Shown here one piece after another: positions 1 to 9,870 of a stretch of DNA of 64,000 nucleotides (position 1 is its first letter; the number at the start of each line of letters is the position of its first letter). The translations under genes were made by a program, and so were the position numbers. The notes beneath the pieces were generated by a model. The model did no database searches. It saw only the letters and a program-made list of their open reading frames with translations, and had not been told where the DNA came from. The DNA lies in assembly GCA_917880885.1 (NCBI GenBank), contig OU862917.1:50204727-50268726 (forward strand). Direction: 5' to 3'. The DNA is from Limnephilus marmoratus. Taxonomy: Eukaryota; Arthropoda; Insecta; Trichoptera; Limnephilidae.

Positions 1-230
1 AATATGTGCGTTAAGTAAATGAAGATAATGTTGGTAGTTCTTAGTCGAAGTATGATACAGTTAAAAGTGACCGAATTAATATGGGTTCCGTAGCTTAATC
101 GGTAGAGCTGTTTCCATGTAAGAAAAGGGTTCTGGGTTCGAGTCCCAGCGGAGCCAATATCTTTTCTGATTTGTCTGTCTCCAGATTTCGATTGAGTTTC
201 GCTAATATTGTCTTCATTTAATTAAATAAT
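1..230 (+). repeat. tRNA-bearing dispersed repeat, family A, copy 1
   Basis: This stretch recurs almost base for base at 36216-36445 and, inverted, at 35715-35945; a diverged relative lies at 34440-35175. A tRNA-like body (84-155) sits inside it, with about 80 bases of shared upstream and 75 bases of shared downstream sequence ending near TTTAATTAAATA. The tRNA part supplies A and B box promoter sequence, which is typical of SINEs, but here the tRNA-like body is internal rather than at the 5' end. The copy is cut by the window edge, so its true 5' limit is not visible. I infer a tRNA-derived SINE or a tRNA pseudogene trapped in another repeat. Confidence 0.75.
84..155 (+). tRNA. tRNA-like body (pseudo-tRNA, anticodon position TGT)
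   Basis: The 72 bases fold into a full cloverleaf: acceptor arms GGTTCCG and CGGAGCC pair throughout with one G-T; the D stem is GCTT/GAGC; the T arm is CTGGG-TTCGAGT-CCCAG. The anticodon stem GTTTC/GAAAA has one G-A mismatch and the loop is CATGTAA, putting TGT (threonine) at 34-36. Position 33 is A rather than the near-invariant T, and two other copies exist in the window inside the same long repeat, so it is more likely a SINE head than a working gene. An active tRNA-Thr cannot be fully excluded. Confidence 0.6.
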
Positions 231-954
231 AAATGCGTTTTAATTTTGTACAAAACTGATAAACAACCATTTACCCTACATTCATTGATGTGTTTCAGTT
301 GTGTTAAGGAATTGTCCTTAACCTAGTTTATTAGTTTTTTCTTTTTCGTTCTCAAAAGTCGATAATCGCCACTTAACTTCGATCAAGTATATCTAGATAC
401 GGCCTATCTTAGTAAGCAAGCCAGTAAAATTGACCCCGTGTAAGTAAATGTTAACAATACAACTATTGTACGTATTCCAGCGCCTCGCCTCGAAGTTCGT
501 AAATCCGATCACAAAGTTCATTCTCAAATCTCATTATGTAGTTTTACCATTTAGCAACCAATCAGATATCGCGCGTGACGTATTATGGAGATGAATTTAT
601 CAATCCTACTTGGTATAAACTAGCCGTACACGCTCGTAAAGAAAATAACCCGAGAGCGTTCATTGTGTGACAAGAGGTGTTCTTTTAATTTTAAACAAAC
701 GTCGAGAAAATACGTCACGAAACCAAAGAAGGGCTGAATTGGGAGAGGATTAATAAATAACATGAAACATTTTAGTTTTCATTTTTAGTTTTTACATTCT
801 GAACAGGTCCTCTAGAACCAAAAACGGTAGGTAAACCTACATTTTTTATTATTGGGCAAAGGTTTTATCTTAGTGAAAAATATTTGGTAAATAAATATTA
901 AATAACCACTTGGAAAGACCCATTGCAGGGGTGTTAGTTACCCAATAAATGGTG
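231..954. other. No recognisable feature
   Basis: AT-rich sequence without a convincing open frame, RNA fold or repeat shared with the rest of the window. Confidence 0.5.
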
Positions 955-1072
955 GTTATGGGTTTCTCCCAACCGCCTGGAACCAGTTAGACTATGGCAT
1001 CCCCAATTGGGGATGTGAGGCTGATTGTAGTGGGGAGGGGAAGGAGATGGGTTAGAGCAGCCGTATTTCTAT
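955..1072 (-). repeat. SINE family B, 3' part only
   Basis: The block containing GACTATGGCATCCCCAATT followed by GGGAAGGAGATGGG is the reverse of the 3' half of the fuller copies at 7610-7985 and 25965-26335. The tRNA-like head is missing, so this is a truncated copy. Confidence 0.65.
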
Positions 1073-1732
1073 TTAGTTCAGTCAAGGAAGGAGGTGTAGA
1101 GTGCGTGAGCAGGAACCTAAGCGATTCCTTCAGAAACTTGTTCAGGGTGCTTAGGGTGTGAACATACTAATAGTCCTGACGTCTAAGTGGTGAGCTGGGG
1201 GAGGAAGGGGGGGGGGGGGAGAAGGTCCCAATTTTCGGATGTGCGCTTATATCTCGAAAACGGTGCGTCGAAGAGGACAATTTTCTTATAATAAGTAAAC
1301 GCTCATAAAATTATGTACAACTTTTATTCTATACGTAATTTTCTAAATCCAAGCTGAAAATAAATTAAATCCAAGTCTAAGTCCCACAATCTGTTACAAA
1401 CAAAAGTGATGTGTCAGTAATAAGATAAAAACAGCTTTTTCTGAAAATGACGACATTTTACTAAAAAACTTAAAATTGCTGTAAATATTTACTGGTTAGA
1501 GATTAATTTGCATATGTTTATTCCAAAAGAGAATTAAATTCTTTACAACTTCTTTCAAATAAATTTCTTTCATTGATGAATATTTTAGACGATATGAAGG
1601 AATGTTTGATTCAAAATGTGAGGTAAAATGATTTTTTTCGAAAATATCTAAATTTGTGGAGCGTGACGTTTCTGTTCCTGCTCACGCACTCTACAACACC
1701 CTTTTGACCTTTCATTGACTGGACTAATTGTG
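1073..1732. mobile_element. Inverted-terminal-repeat element (MITE-like), about 660 bp
   Basis: The left end TTAGTTCAGTCAAGGAA and the right end, read in reverse as TTAGTCCAGTCAATGAA, match, and further in both carry GTAGAGTGCGTGAGCAGGAA (1094-1113 and 1673-1692). The right arm has about 10 extra bases between the two blocks. No coding remnant is visible. A G tract at about 1207-1219 lies inside. The target duplication is unclear, so I leave the superfamily open. Confidence 0.6.
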
Positions 1733-2289
1733 GGATATTCCTTCGAAACTTCGAGGCAGAAATCTACCAGAAACGTTTTTTTTTTCAAAGTAAGTTTTCA
1801 GTTAAAAAATAGTTGATACTTAGTCTTCTCCCACTAGCTCAATCGGAGAGTTATTTGCGGTGTTTTCAGTTTGTTGATGATCGATTTGGGAAACTACCGA
1901 ACAAGGTTGGAAAATGAAAAGATTGGTACATAAAATAAAGAAATATTTATTAATAAAACCATGTCCTTTGATATACAAATGCCCCTTTAGAGATATTGCA
2001 GCAAATGATTTTCTGACGCTTCTAGGAAAAGTTTTAATCTCTTTATGGACGGATTTGGAAGCTTATTTACTGATTTTAAAATTTATTTTATCGGAAGCAG
2101 ATTTTTGAACAAACCAAAGCTTGTAACAAGAATTAAATTTACGGTACCCATCGCGTTGTTGCATCGCAGCCTGGGCAAGGGACGGCGAAATTTGACTTTG
2201 ATCCTTTTTTTAAATACATACTAACTAATATATATATATATTTTAATCTACACGAATCAATCATAATCTTATTTCATAATCTTTTTTTT
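1733..2289. other. No recognisable feature
   Basis: A 64-residue open frame at 1914-2108 is AT-rich and low in complexity and resembles nothing I know; I do not treat it as a gene. Confidence 0.5.
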
Positions 2290-2410
2290 AATTAAGTAAA
2301 CGCTGAGGAAGTGAGCATTGCTCAGGAAATATGTCGGTTTTTTATAAACAATAAACGTGGTTAAAACTAAGAAAATTATTAATTGTGAAAAAGAAATTCA
2401 TTCAGCAAAT
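2290..2410 (+). repeat. Penelope-like terminal-repeat relic
   Basis: CTGAGGAAGTGAGCATTGCT followed by CAGGAAATATGTCGG and then AAACAATAAACGTGGTTAA parallels the better copy at 57936-57990 (CTGATGAAGCAAGCATTGCT, then GAAATATGTTGG and AATAAAAGTGGTTAA). The core is decayed (CTGAGGA instead of CTGATGA). It is assigned by similarity to the other copies in this window only. Confidence 0.5.
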
Positions 2411-3449
2411 AATACGTAGGTAATGGGCTATTATATTTTGTGCTTAAAATACGAAAAAAAAACTGAGAAACGTTTTTTTAATTAAAAAATAAATTAATTA
2501 ATGAGCCCATTACCAGTTCGGCCCTTCCCCGTAAAGCGCTCACCCCCCCCCCCCCTCCCCGCTCGCTGAGCGGTAACACCGTTCTATCTCAACTCCCCGC
2601 CACGTGTCGAAGCGCGAATGACGTCAGAATATTGCTTGACAAATTTTAAAAACTATAATGTTTTTCACGTTTATGAATGCGCTGTGTAAATGCGATCTGT
2701 AACACATATATTTTCTTCTGTATTCTGATAGCTGACTACGTTTTCAAAAATAAAGTCCGCGACGTGTACCTTGTAAAATATTCGGTAGTGGTATATTTTT
2801 GTGTTTGAAAAAATTTACCCCCGTCTGGACGGCTGGCAATGCAAATTAGTTTCAGTGTAGCCCTCCAGCCCAATAAAAGATACAATTAAGAACTGTGCCT
2901 TCTAAACGGTGCAATACGATGCATATACTTTTTCATAAATGGGCCGTAAGCCAATTTTATTCTGGTTTCGGGAGTTTGAGGGCCATTATTATTTTTATAC
3001 GGCCTGTCTAGATATCCTTGGTCGAAGCCACTTAAGGATAAGGAATTGTCCTAAACCAATTTTATTATTATTTCTTTATTTCTTTTTTGCTGTCAAAGGT
3101 CAGTTAACTTTAAGGTAAAGAACAATTCTTTAACGCTAAGTACATATAATAAGTACCAGAATTGTTCCTCTGGTCCTTTGGATTATGTAGGTACCTAGGT
3201 AGGTAGCTACTGTACGAAAAGGATGCAAATAATGTGAGGTGATAAATTTTTTTTTTTTTTTCAAAAAGGTCTATCAATCAATAAAATAAACAAATTAGAA
3301 TTAATAGATCATAAAAAAACGAATTTCGGGTGTGGTTTTGACTGTGACTTTATATTCAGTTTTGTTTTGAATTTAAGTGCCCTTGGTAGGGACCTACCTG
3401 TGACATAATAATATTTTACCACAAAACTATTTTAATTCTATATTTGAAA
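2411..3449. other. AT-rich spacer with small inverted repeat and C tract
   Basis: GGTAATGGGCT (near 2418) and AGCCCATTACC (near 2505) form a short inverted pair. A run of C lies at about 2534-2546, and a run of T at about 3247-3260. No gene seen. Confidence 0.5.
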
Positions 3450-3725
3450 TTGTATGTTAGAAAGGAGTGTACGAAGAATATGTGATGCGAGTGTGAAAGG
3501 ATGAAGTTGGGAACTCCCGAGGAAGACATGACACGATCAAGTAAGCCAGATTCTTGAGTCGGGCCATGTCAGGAGTCAGTATAATAGAAGAGTAGATATA
3601 TATGAGACGATTTATGAACGTGAATGAGGTAAGAAGTGTGTAACAATGAGGTAAGAGTTGTATGGCGGTCCGTCCTCTCCTCCCTTGTGGAGATAAGGCG
3701 TGATGAACTAAACAGATTTACTAAC
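3450..3725 (+). mobile_element. LINE fragment, family with GRRGRGRP C-terminus
   Basis: This stretch aligns along its length with the reverse of 37190-37440 and with the 3' part of 40575-41371, sharing CATGACACGATCAAGT, TTGAGTCGGGCCATGTCA and GGCGGTCCGTCCTCTC. Those copies encode the C-terminal end of a non-LTR reverse transcriptase. Here the frame is broken, and only the last roughly 275 bases before the 3' end remain. Confidence 0.7.
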
Positions 3726-4062
3726 ACAATATCCCGTGATTTTTCACGGTTCTACGCTAGTAGCTATAAAAATAATTAGCCTGCTAGATAAAGCTATTTA
3801 TAAAAGCTTAAACGTTTGAAATGATTCATTTCTCCCTGACGTGATGTAAGGCAGTAAAATTAACCGGCAAATAGCTTGTGCTGGAAATTCTAAAAATAAC
3901 ATTTAAATTCTTAGCAAATCATGATTTATTTCGAAGTTGCCTTCGTGATTGTATGTGGAGATATGCATAACGCATTTTGTCAATGTAACTATAGCAATGT
4001 GTAAACTACGTTAGCAACGTGTTTAATATTATTTATTACCGCATAGCTTTCCCCTTCTAATT

Positions 4063-4311
4063 ATGACGAAGAAGGAAACTTATTGCATTTATGATTTCAT
4101 GACACTTGAACCCCCAACAGAGGACAATCCCGCGGATCGTTTATTCCCCTGGACAGTTGATCCTTCGGATACTTTATACCGCGCAAAGAATCATTTCTGT
4201 TGTATATCCTCCCTGGTAACGTATGTAGAGAGAATATGCGGCCGTAAAACAAAAATTTTATGTGCAGTCGGCGTAGGGAAAATACGCTACACCTGCGGAA
4301 ATATAAAATAA
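4063..4311 (+). other. Unassigned ATG-initiated open frame, 82 codons
   Basis: The frame begins ATGACGAAGAAGGAAACT and runs 82 codons to TAA. I do not recognise the product; it has no signal peptide and no clear domain, and six cysteines are scattered. It is not repeated elsewhere in the window, which makes it slightly more interesting than the other short frames. It could be an exon (GGTAACGTATG at about 4216-4226 resembles a splice donor) or chance. Confidence 0.15.
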
Positions 4312-4360
4312 CTAAGAATCCCCGAAGGGATATACAGATATGATAGAATGAATCTTGAGT

Positions 4361-4790
4361 GTTTTTTTTACATTAATTCCACACAGAAGCCGTGAGGAAA
4401 AAAACCCTCAGTCCTATGTCATCTTCGGGGATACTGTGTGGAGGGTCTTTTTAGGGAAAGGAAGGAGAGGAAGTTCTGGAAAGGAAAAATGTATGAGGGG
4501 TGGGTTGGAATCTGAGGGTCAATGTGTCAATTTATCCCCTCCACTGCCGTGCAAGGCTATGGGTAGAGTGAGTTCGGCTGGAGAGGTCAATAGGTCACCC
4601 TTAAGCAGTTTCTCTCGATCCAGCTCACCCCGCAGAAGGTGGGCATCCGCCGCCAAGATCTAGACAAACCTCAACTCACGTTGACTATTAAGATTTAAAG
4701 CCCCGGGTACACCTGCTAAGTCACCAAATGCAGCTAACAGTAAGGGGTAACCTAGTGGTACGTGGTACCTATATCGACTTTTGTAATTTG
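4361..4790 (-). repeat. Poly(A) SINE family C, copy 1
   Basis: Read on the minus strand this ends CTGTGTGGAATTAATGTAAAAAAA. It shares with five other copies (15255, 24141, 39405, 45607, 59300) a block around TGATTTAGCAGGGGTGCCCGG and the terminal GAGGGAAATTATTTTCCTCAGGG hairpin region. The 5' end on the minus strand lies near 4790, where GGTTACCCCTTACTG remains. Open frames inside it are shared by chance and not conserved. Confidence 0.7.
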
Positions 4791-4799
4791 GCCTACATC

Positions 4800-4965
4800 A
4801 ATCAGCAAGTTAACAAGGAGAAAGTTTAACAGAAATTAAAACAGCTTTTGGCAGAGCAAGTGTCCGAGTGATCAACTGTCCGGGGATCAACTAGCAGAGT
4901 AATCAACTATCCTGGGAAACAACTGTCGGAAGATCAAGGGTCGGGTTATCTGAAATAATACTCAG
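4800..4965 (+). repeat. Degenerate short tandem repeat around ATCAACTGTC
   Basis: GTGATCAACTGTCCGGGGATCAACTAG... continues as variants of ATCAACTNTCNGGG at a spacing of 14-19 bases, about five times between 4868 and 4950. It is decayed and not seen elsewhere in the window. Confidence 0.5.
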
Positions 4966-5649
4966 AAAAGTACTGGAGGAACTTTTAGGAAGAATTAAAA
5001 AGCCAATGAGGTTTGTAAATAGCAATAAAAAATGTTGGTTAACTAAATAGCGCTCGGGGAGCCACTTGGTTACTTTCCAGATCAGAAGTAATGTGGGTAA
5101 TGAACTTCAGCCATTATTTCAGCAATAGAACCTTCTTCTAACCGTAAGAAAGTTGAAATCTTGGCAAAGTCGTTATCGAAAAACTTCTCAATTTGTTTAG
5201 GGCAGTTATACGAATCCTTTAACTACAAAAGATTGTTGGAATGTTTTCGGTATGAGCCTGTACATAATGAAATTGTGTTTATTTGAAGAGGTGAAGAAAC
5301 CTTTGAAGAGACCAAGTTGCGTCAATATTCTAGTAATCATCTATAGTAATTAGGAAATCCTAGACAGCATTCTACCATATTCGCCCAGTTCGGCACGTTT
5401 CAAACAAATCTTAATTTTGGATTTGAGACCAAAATACCCAACCAAACTGAAAAAATATTTTTGCAATCAAAAGATGTATCAAATATCTAGTACGGGTGTG
5501 GTCTACTTTAATTATATTTGCTTTAAATTATAAGATATAGGCAATTAAATATTTTAATGTTTCATGATTTTGGAGGCAATTTGTGAGTAAATGAAAACAT
5601 TGATGGGTATTTTGATCTCAAACCAAAAATCGGCCGGATCTGCAATGTC
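4966..5649. other. No recognisable feature
   Basis: AT-rich sequence; no conserved frame, fold or shared repeat seen. Confidence 0.5.
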
Positions 5650-5815
5650 GTGTTGACGGCCTCCGTGGTCAAGGGGTAAGACTCTCGACTGCCTATCTGG
5701 AGTTCGGGAGAAAAACCCCGGCGTGCGCAAATATTTTTTTTATTAATTTGTGTTATTCCACAATTTATTCATTTAATAATAATACATACCCCAATTGTGG
5801 ATGCCACAGTTTTAT
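5650..5815 (+). repeat. SINE family B, tRNA-like head and start of body
   Basis: GGCCTCCGTGGTCAAGGGGTAAGACTCTCGAC is a tRNA D arm and A box, followed after the T-arm-like segment by GTGCGCAAAT and TTTGTGTTATTCCACAATTTATT, as in the copy at 25965. The B box is disturbed (GGAGTTCGGGAGAAAAACC). It stops at CCCCAATTGTGGATGCC, joining directly to the tail motif, so the central body is deleted. Confidence 0.7.
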
Positions 5816-6455
5816 TTCCTACACACGGTTGCGATTTTTTTTATATAACTAGCTTGCATTTTTTATACTGTTGTAAAAAAAATCGACCACTACAACACGG
5901 GCATGTGCCTAGCATGATGGTAGAAAAATCCTCAATTCATGTAACGAACAAATTAATAAATTAAGAAAACTCAAAAGAAAAAAAAATTAAATAAAATGGA
6001 AAACTTAAACACCTTCACCTGACTTTAATGTGAGTTTTAGCTCTACACATTTCTAATCGATGGCTTCTTGTTGAACTAAAACTCCTAATAAAAAAAAAAA
6101 CATTTTTCAATCCCCTTACAATTTCGTAGCCCAGATCTGACACATCAAATAATGGAAATCAAATAGAAACACTCAAGCCTTCAACCTATTCAAATATTGG
6201 CTTAACTACGAGACGATTCCATTGACAAATTTGACCTAATAACTTAATTCACAAACAAATAATACTACAACAAACAGCTGGGAGAATGGTGATGGTATTG
6301 ACTCAAACCGAATGGGGTTCCCGAAGGTGACTGTTTTTTTTTTGTGGCGCAATCCAAAGACCCTGAATGTGGGCCTATGATCAACACAGACCATAAACGC
6401 CCTTTAGGTACATGACTTATCTTATACTTGGAGCATTAGGCGAGACTCGGGAGTG
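5816..6455. other. No recognisable feature
   Basis: AT-rich spacer between the SINE fragment and the hAT element. Confidence 0.5.
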
Positions 6456-6463
6456 CCGTACAC
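6456..6463 (+). repeat. 8-bp target-site duplication (left) of hAT element 1
   Basis: CCGTACAC here is repeated exactly at 7490-7497, immediately outside the two element ends. Eight-base duplications are the hallmark of hAT insertion. Confidence 0.9.
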
Positions 6464-7489
6464 CAGCGTTTTTCAACCTTTTTCATGGCACGACCCCCTT
6501 ATGATGTAAAAAATATTTCGCGACCCCCTATCCTTCGCCTGCAATTTACCTTTGACGACTATGGTTCCTGGAGGGGGGGGGGGGGTGGCTAGAGAAATTC
6601 AGGAATCACAAATTGAATGAAATGAAAAAAGAATGACACCCAGTGTACACCAACAGGAGGGTGGCTAGAGAATTTCAGGTCGTGAATTTTTTCAGGGCAA
6701 TTTCGCCAAATAAACTTGTGGGCATCATCTATAAATCAAAACAAATTCGATTCATTTTCGTCGACCCAGTCTTTCATTGAAGAAGTGGGGTTTGAGATTA
6801 ACATCAAAGCATATATACCTGGTATGGAAATTGTCTTGCAGAATTTGAATGAAGTAATGCGTCATTATTTCTCGGTGCAAGAACTATCACAGAACGCTGG
6901 GAAAAGGTGGATCATAAACCCGTTTTTGAATGCAGCTATAGATGAGGCGAGTTTAGAAACCAACCTAAAAGAAAATCTGCTGGAATTATCTGCCGATGGA
7001 ATGTTGCACTTGGAATTCAAGTCTGTTAAATTGGATAACTTTTGGTTAAAAAGAAAATTAGAATACCCAGAATTGACCACAGAAGCTTTGAAGTGCTTGA
7101 TTCCATTTGCCACCTCTTACTTGTGCGAGTTGACGTTTTCGTCAATGGCCCAATTAAAAAACAAACAGAGGAATCGATTAAATTTAGAAAACGACTTAAT
7201 TCTAAATGTTGCAAAAACAGATCCGCGATGGCAGAAATTGATTGACGAAAAACAGGCGCAACCTTCACATTAATGTGTATGAGACTTAACGGATTTTTAC
7301 CCATAGAAATTTTATAATTTAAATTTCATGTTAACTTCAAAATGTCCTATAATTAATATTTTCATAATAAAAATATTTTTGAGCTTTATTGTTTTTTTTT
7401 TTAATATTTTACTTTGGACCCCCTGCGACCCCCTTGTAGAGGCTTCGCGACCCCCCAGGGGGTCGCGACCCACAGGTTGAAAAACACTG
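6464..7489 (+). mobile_element. hAT transposon, internally deleted, 1,026 bp
   Basis: The left end CAGCGTTTTTCAACC and the right end, read in reverse as CAGTGTTTTTCAACC, are hAT-type terminal inverted repeats, both followed by a CGACCCCC-rich segment. Perfect 8-bp duplications flank them. Inside is the C-terminal part of a transposase (6686-7273); the N-terminal BED finger and most of the catalytic core are absent, so the copy cannot move on its own. A short direct repeat, GGTGGCTAGAGAAATTCAGG near 6585 and GGTGGCTAGAGAATTTCAGG near 6660, lies where the internal deletion probably occurred. It sits in unique AT-rich DNA. Confidence 0.92.
6686..7273 (+). pseudogene. hAT transposase, C-terminal remnant with dimerisation domain
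   Basis: The frame is open from 6686 to TAA at 7271-7273 (about 195 codons) with no proper start; the codon at 6716 is TTG. The C-terminal half reads like the hAT dimerisation domain of the ZBED5/FAM200/GTF2IRD2-like group: FWLKRKLEYPELT, then LIPFATSYLCELTFSSM, then KNKQRNRLNLENDL, and the last residues KQAQPSH. In family members this domain mediates oligomerisation and completes the RNase H-like catalytic fold with the distal acidic residue. The catalytic aspartates of the N-terminal core lie in the deleted part. The frame is intact, so the loss looks recent. Confidence 0.88.
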
Positions 7490-7497
7490 CCGTACAC
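7490..7497 (+). repeat. 8-bp target-site duplication (right) of hAT element 1
   Basis: Exact repeat of CCGTACAC found at 6456-6463. Confidence 0.9.
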
Positions 7498-7609
7498 TGT
7501 GGATGAAACGTTTGATCTAATTCGTTCGAAACTGTTGTTGATATCTATTGTAAGGATGGATTTGTGTGTTTTTTTGTTGTGAAGATTTCGTAGCGATTAT
7601 TTTTTTTAG

Positions 7610-7985
7610 CTGCCATAGTCTCAGCTGCTCCCGTCTGGAGCCAGTGAGACTATGGCATCCCCAATTCGGGTATGTTGTGAGGCAGAAAGTAGTGGGGATG
7701 GGAAGGAGATGGGGTAGAGGAAAATGGGGAAGTACCTAACTATTCAAATCTGGTCACCAAATACGGCTAACGTCATTTCATGCAACGTTTCAATTCTGAA
7801 TGGTGGTCTTACACCAGGGCGATAAGAGTATCTTCCACTCTGGAACGTGCCGCAAATATACTATATTTTTTAAATGAATAAATTGTGAAATAACACAAAT
7901 TATTCAAATAAAATTTATTTGGGATTCGATCCCGCGACCTTCGGATCGCGAGTCAAGAGCCTTACCGCTGGACTACGCCGGCCGT
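7610..7985 (-). repeat. SINE family B, near-complete copy
   Basis: On the minus strand this begins with a tRNA-like head whose B box reads GGGATCGAATCCC (GGGATTCGATCCC on the plus strand at 7920-7932), passes through TTTGTGTTATTTCACAATTTATTCA, then TTGAAACGTTGCATGAAATG, and ends with the CCTTCCCATCCCC and GGGGATGCCATAGTCTCACTGG tail. The copy at 25965-26335 aligns along the whole length. There is no poly(A) or simple-repeat tail. Confidence 0.8.
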
Positions 7986-7987
7986 CA

Positions 7988-8277
7988 TTCGCGATAAACT
8001 CAAAAACTACTGAACGGATTTAAATGCGGTTTTCACCAATAGATAGAATGATTCATGAGGAAGGTTTAAATATATAATTTGTAAAGGTTTAATGTAAATT
8101 GGGTGAAATATATAATATATAAAGGAGAATGTCTGTAACGAACGGGCTGGCAAGCGGGCGGTGTAGATTTGATTTGTATGCAAATCTACAGTTTTATGCC
8201 GAGGTTGAAGGTTACTGTCTGCATTTGATTTCGAAAACTCTGTGCAAAGCCCGGGCATCGCCGGGGACGTCAGCTAG
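7988..8277 (+). mobile_element. Nonautonomous Helitron, 3' end clear
   Basis: The element ends CCCGGGCATCGCCGGG (a hairpin), eight bases, then CTAG at 8274-8277, followed by host T at 8278. This is the classic Helitron 3' end. Shared internal sequence (ACTGAACGGATTT, GCGGTTTTCACCAATAGATAGA, GAGGAAGGTTTA) links it to the copies at 38212 and 59770. The 5' end abuts the SINE at 7985 and is not certain. Confidence 0.7.
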
Positions 8278-8304
8278 TATTTAATAATAATTATAATTAT
8301 ATGA

Positions 8305-8632
8305 TAATTTGGACGGTACTGCGCGTTTTCATCTCGTGACAAAACATCCCCGACAAAATGCCCTACGGACAAAACATCCTCCAACAAAATATCTACTAAA
8401 ACCTAACCTAACCTAACATTATTTACCATTTTACTATTTTTGAACAATAATTCATCGTCTTTATAGGATGTCTGTATTATTTTTTCACATTCTTTTGTTA
8501 GGTGAGGTTGTTGGGTAAGGTTAGGTTAGGTAAGGATTTAGTAGATATTTTATTGAGAGATGTTTTGTCCGTAGCATATTTTGTTAGGGGTATTTTGTCG
8601 CGGGTTGAAAATTTGGAGAGCGCCGTTTTTGT
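8305..8632. mobile_element. Foldback element with CCTAA-rich inverted arms
   Basis: The left arm (8305-8417) and right arm (about 8515-8632) are inverted copies sharing CGACAAAAT, CTACGGACAAAACATC and AAAATATCTACTAAA. The inner ends of both arms carry CCTAA repeats (8402-8417; TTAGG orientation at 8516-8533). The central loop is about 95 bases. No transposase is present. Confidence 0.75.
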
Positions 8633-9479
8633 AATTTGGACCAATTTGGACAGCGCCGTTTTTGTGGGCGCTGTCAAATATGACTTTTATTTTTTTTATT
8701 AGGAACATTTACAGGTTAATAACATTACATGCATTAAACAAAACAATAAATTATATAATTAGGTTACAACCCAATAACAAATGTTCACATCATGCCCAAA
8801 ACTTCCGAGAGTCTATACAATTATATATGTAGGTTTAAATATGAAATAAACTTAATTATGTAAATAAAATAATGATGTCTTGACTTTTTTAAATTTCAGT
8901 CTTTCCTAACACTTTTTTCTATATAAATCATCATAAGTGCAATTTTTAAAAACTTGGTACACAATACGCTTCAAGAAAATACTTAAATTTAATAATGTCA
9001 TTATCTAGTTCTGCAAGTATTTCAATATTTATTTTTGTTACAGCTGTTTTGGTTTACAAGGCCATTTGCGTACTGTGGTTAAACCACTTTGTGACGACTT
9101 ATTTAAAAGATTTTAAATGTTAATTTTTGAAGGTATCAAAATTGATTTGTTACCGGTTAAACCAATTTGCTGAGACAGTAGACGACACTCTATTATGTGG
9201 GGCTCGGAATCTGTTTTACCCTCACTAAATGTTAGAGTTTTCTTAATTGTTTTATAATGACGTTACTGCTACGACTCATTTATATGCGTTATATTGTTCA
9301 GGTTTTGTAAACATACTTAGAGTGGGAATAAACCATTTTCCTTACTTTATTAATTAGCGTTACATTGGGGTCGTTCGTTGCAGAACTTGATATTAAACAT
9401 TATTAAATTTAATAGTAATGATAATGAAATGATCATGAAATGATAATAATGAAATAATAGAGTGAAATAATAACGATAG
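8633..9479. other. AT-rich spacer with hairpin and a terminal-repeat fragment
   Basis: AGCGCCGTTTTTGTGGGCGCT near 8652-8672 can form a hairpin. 9010-9075 holds one degraded unit of the repeat that is tandem at 61357-61790 (ACAGCTGTTTTGGTTTACAAGGCC). Imperfect AATGATAAT repeats at 9405-9460 are inverted relative to 9858-9895. Confidence 0.5.
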
Positions 9480-9870
9480 TGACCCTTTGCAATTGTTTGA
9501 ATTTAATCGCGTCACGTTCGGCATGTCTTGTAGTCCATTCCTTGCAATGCGTACATTGCGTCAACTTGCGTCGCATGAAAAACCTCGTTTCCCTGCAAAC
9601 CTGGTGGAAAGGGGCTCATTCAACATGGACGATTTCGTCACCAGTTGCTCGTCGGTCGAGGAGGCTTCCGAGTTGTCTACGGAATTGATTCAACTATTCG
9701 CCGCGGGAGGATTCGATCTTGTTCTCAATCTCAAAATTCTCTTCTAACTCTCCAAAGTTTTTATTCACGATTCCTACAGCTCGTCGTGTTAAGGAACATG
9801 TGGAATTTAATCCCGATGAAAACCTGAAAATACTAGGGCTTCATTGGATACCCGCTTCTGATCATTTCAT
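9480..9870 (+). pseudogene. BEL/Pao LTR-retrotransposon reverse-transcriptase relic
   Basis: The frame at 9487-9747 reads FNRVTFGMSCSPFLAMRTLRQLA, then FNMDDFVTSCSSVEEASEL, matching the order of reverse-transcriptase motifs in the BEL/Pao group (the tyrosine-free, FVDD-type catalytic box, here MDDF). A frameshift near 9720-9745 moves the reading to the frame of 9719-9919, where NSPKF, HVEFNPDENLKILGLHW and PASDHF continue the same protein. Roughly 125 codons of the RT palm and thumb survive. No LTRs, gag, protease or integrase are seen nearby. It is a short dead fragment, unusually sandwiched between inverted AAT/ATT-rich arms. Confidence 0.85.

Noticed and set aside
84..155. A functional tRNA-Thr gene
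   Set aside because: Position 33 is A, the anticodon stem has a mismatch, and the same body occurs three times inside a longer dispersed repeat.
4355..4663. A 102-codon plus-strand frame
   Set aside because: It lies in the poly(A) SINE family C, and other copies do not preserve the frame; the same applies to frames at 15275, 39426, 45668-45998 and 59251-59677.
8402..8533. A true telomere or interstitial telomere array
   Set aside because: Only about three CCTAA units occur per arm, and they are part of an inverted repeat element.
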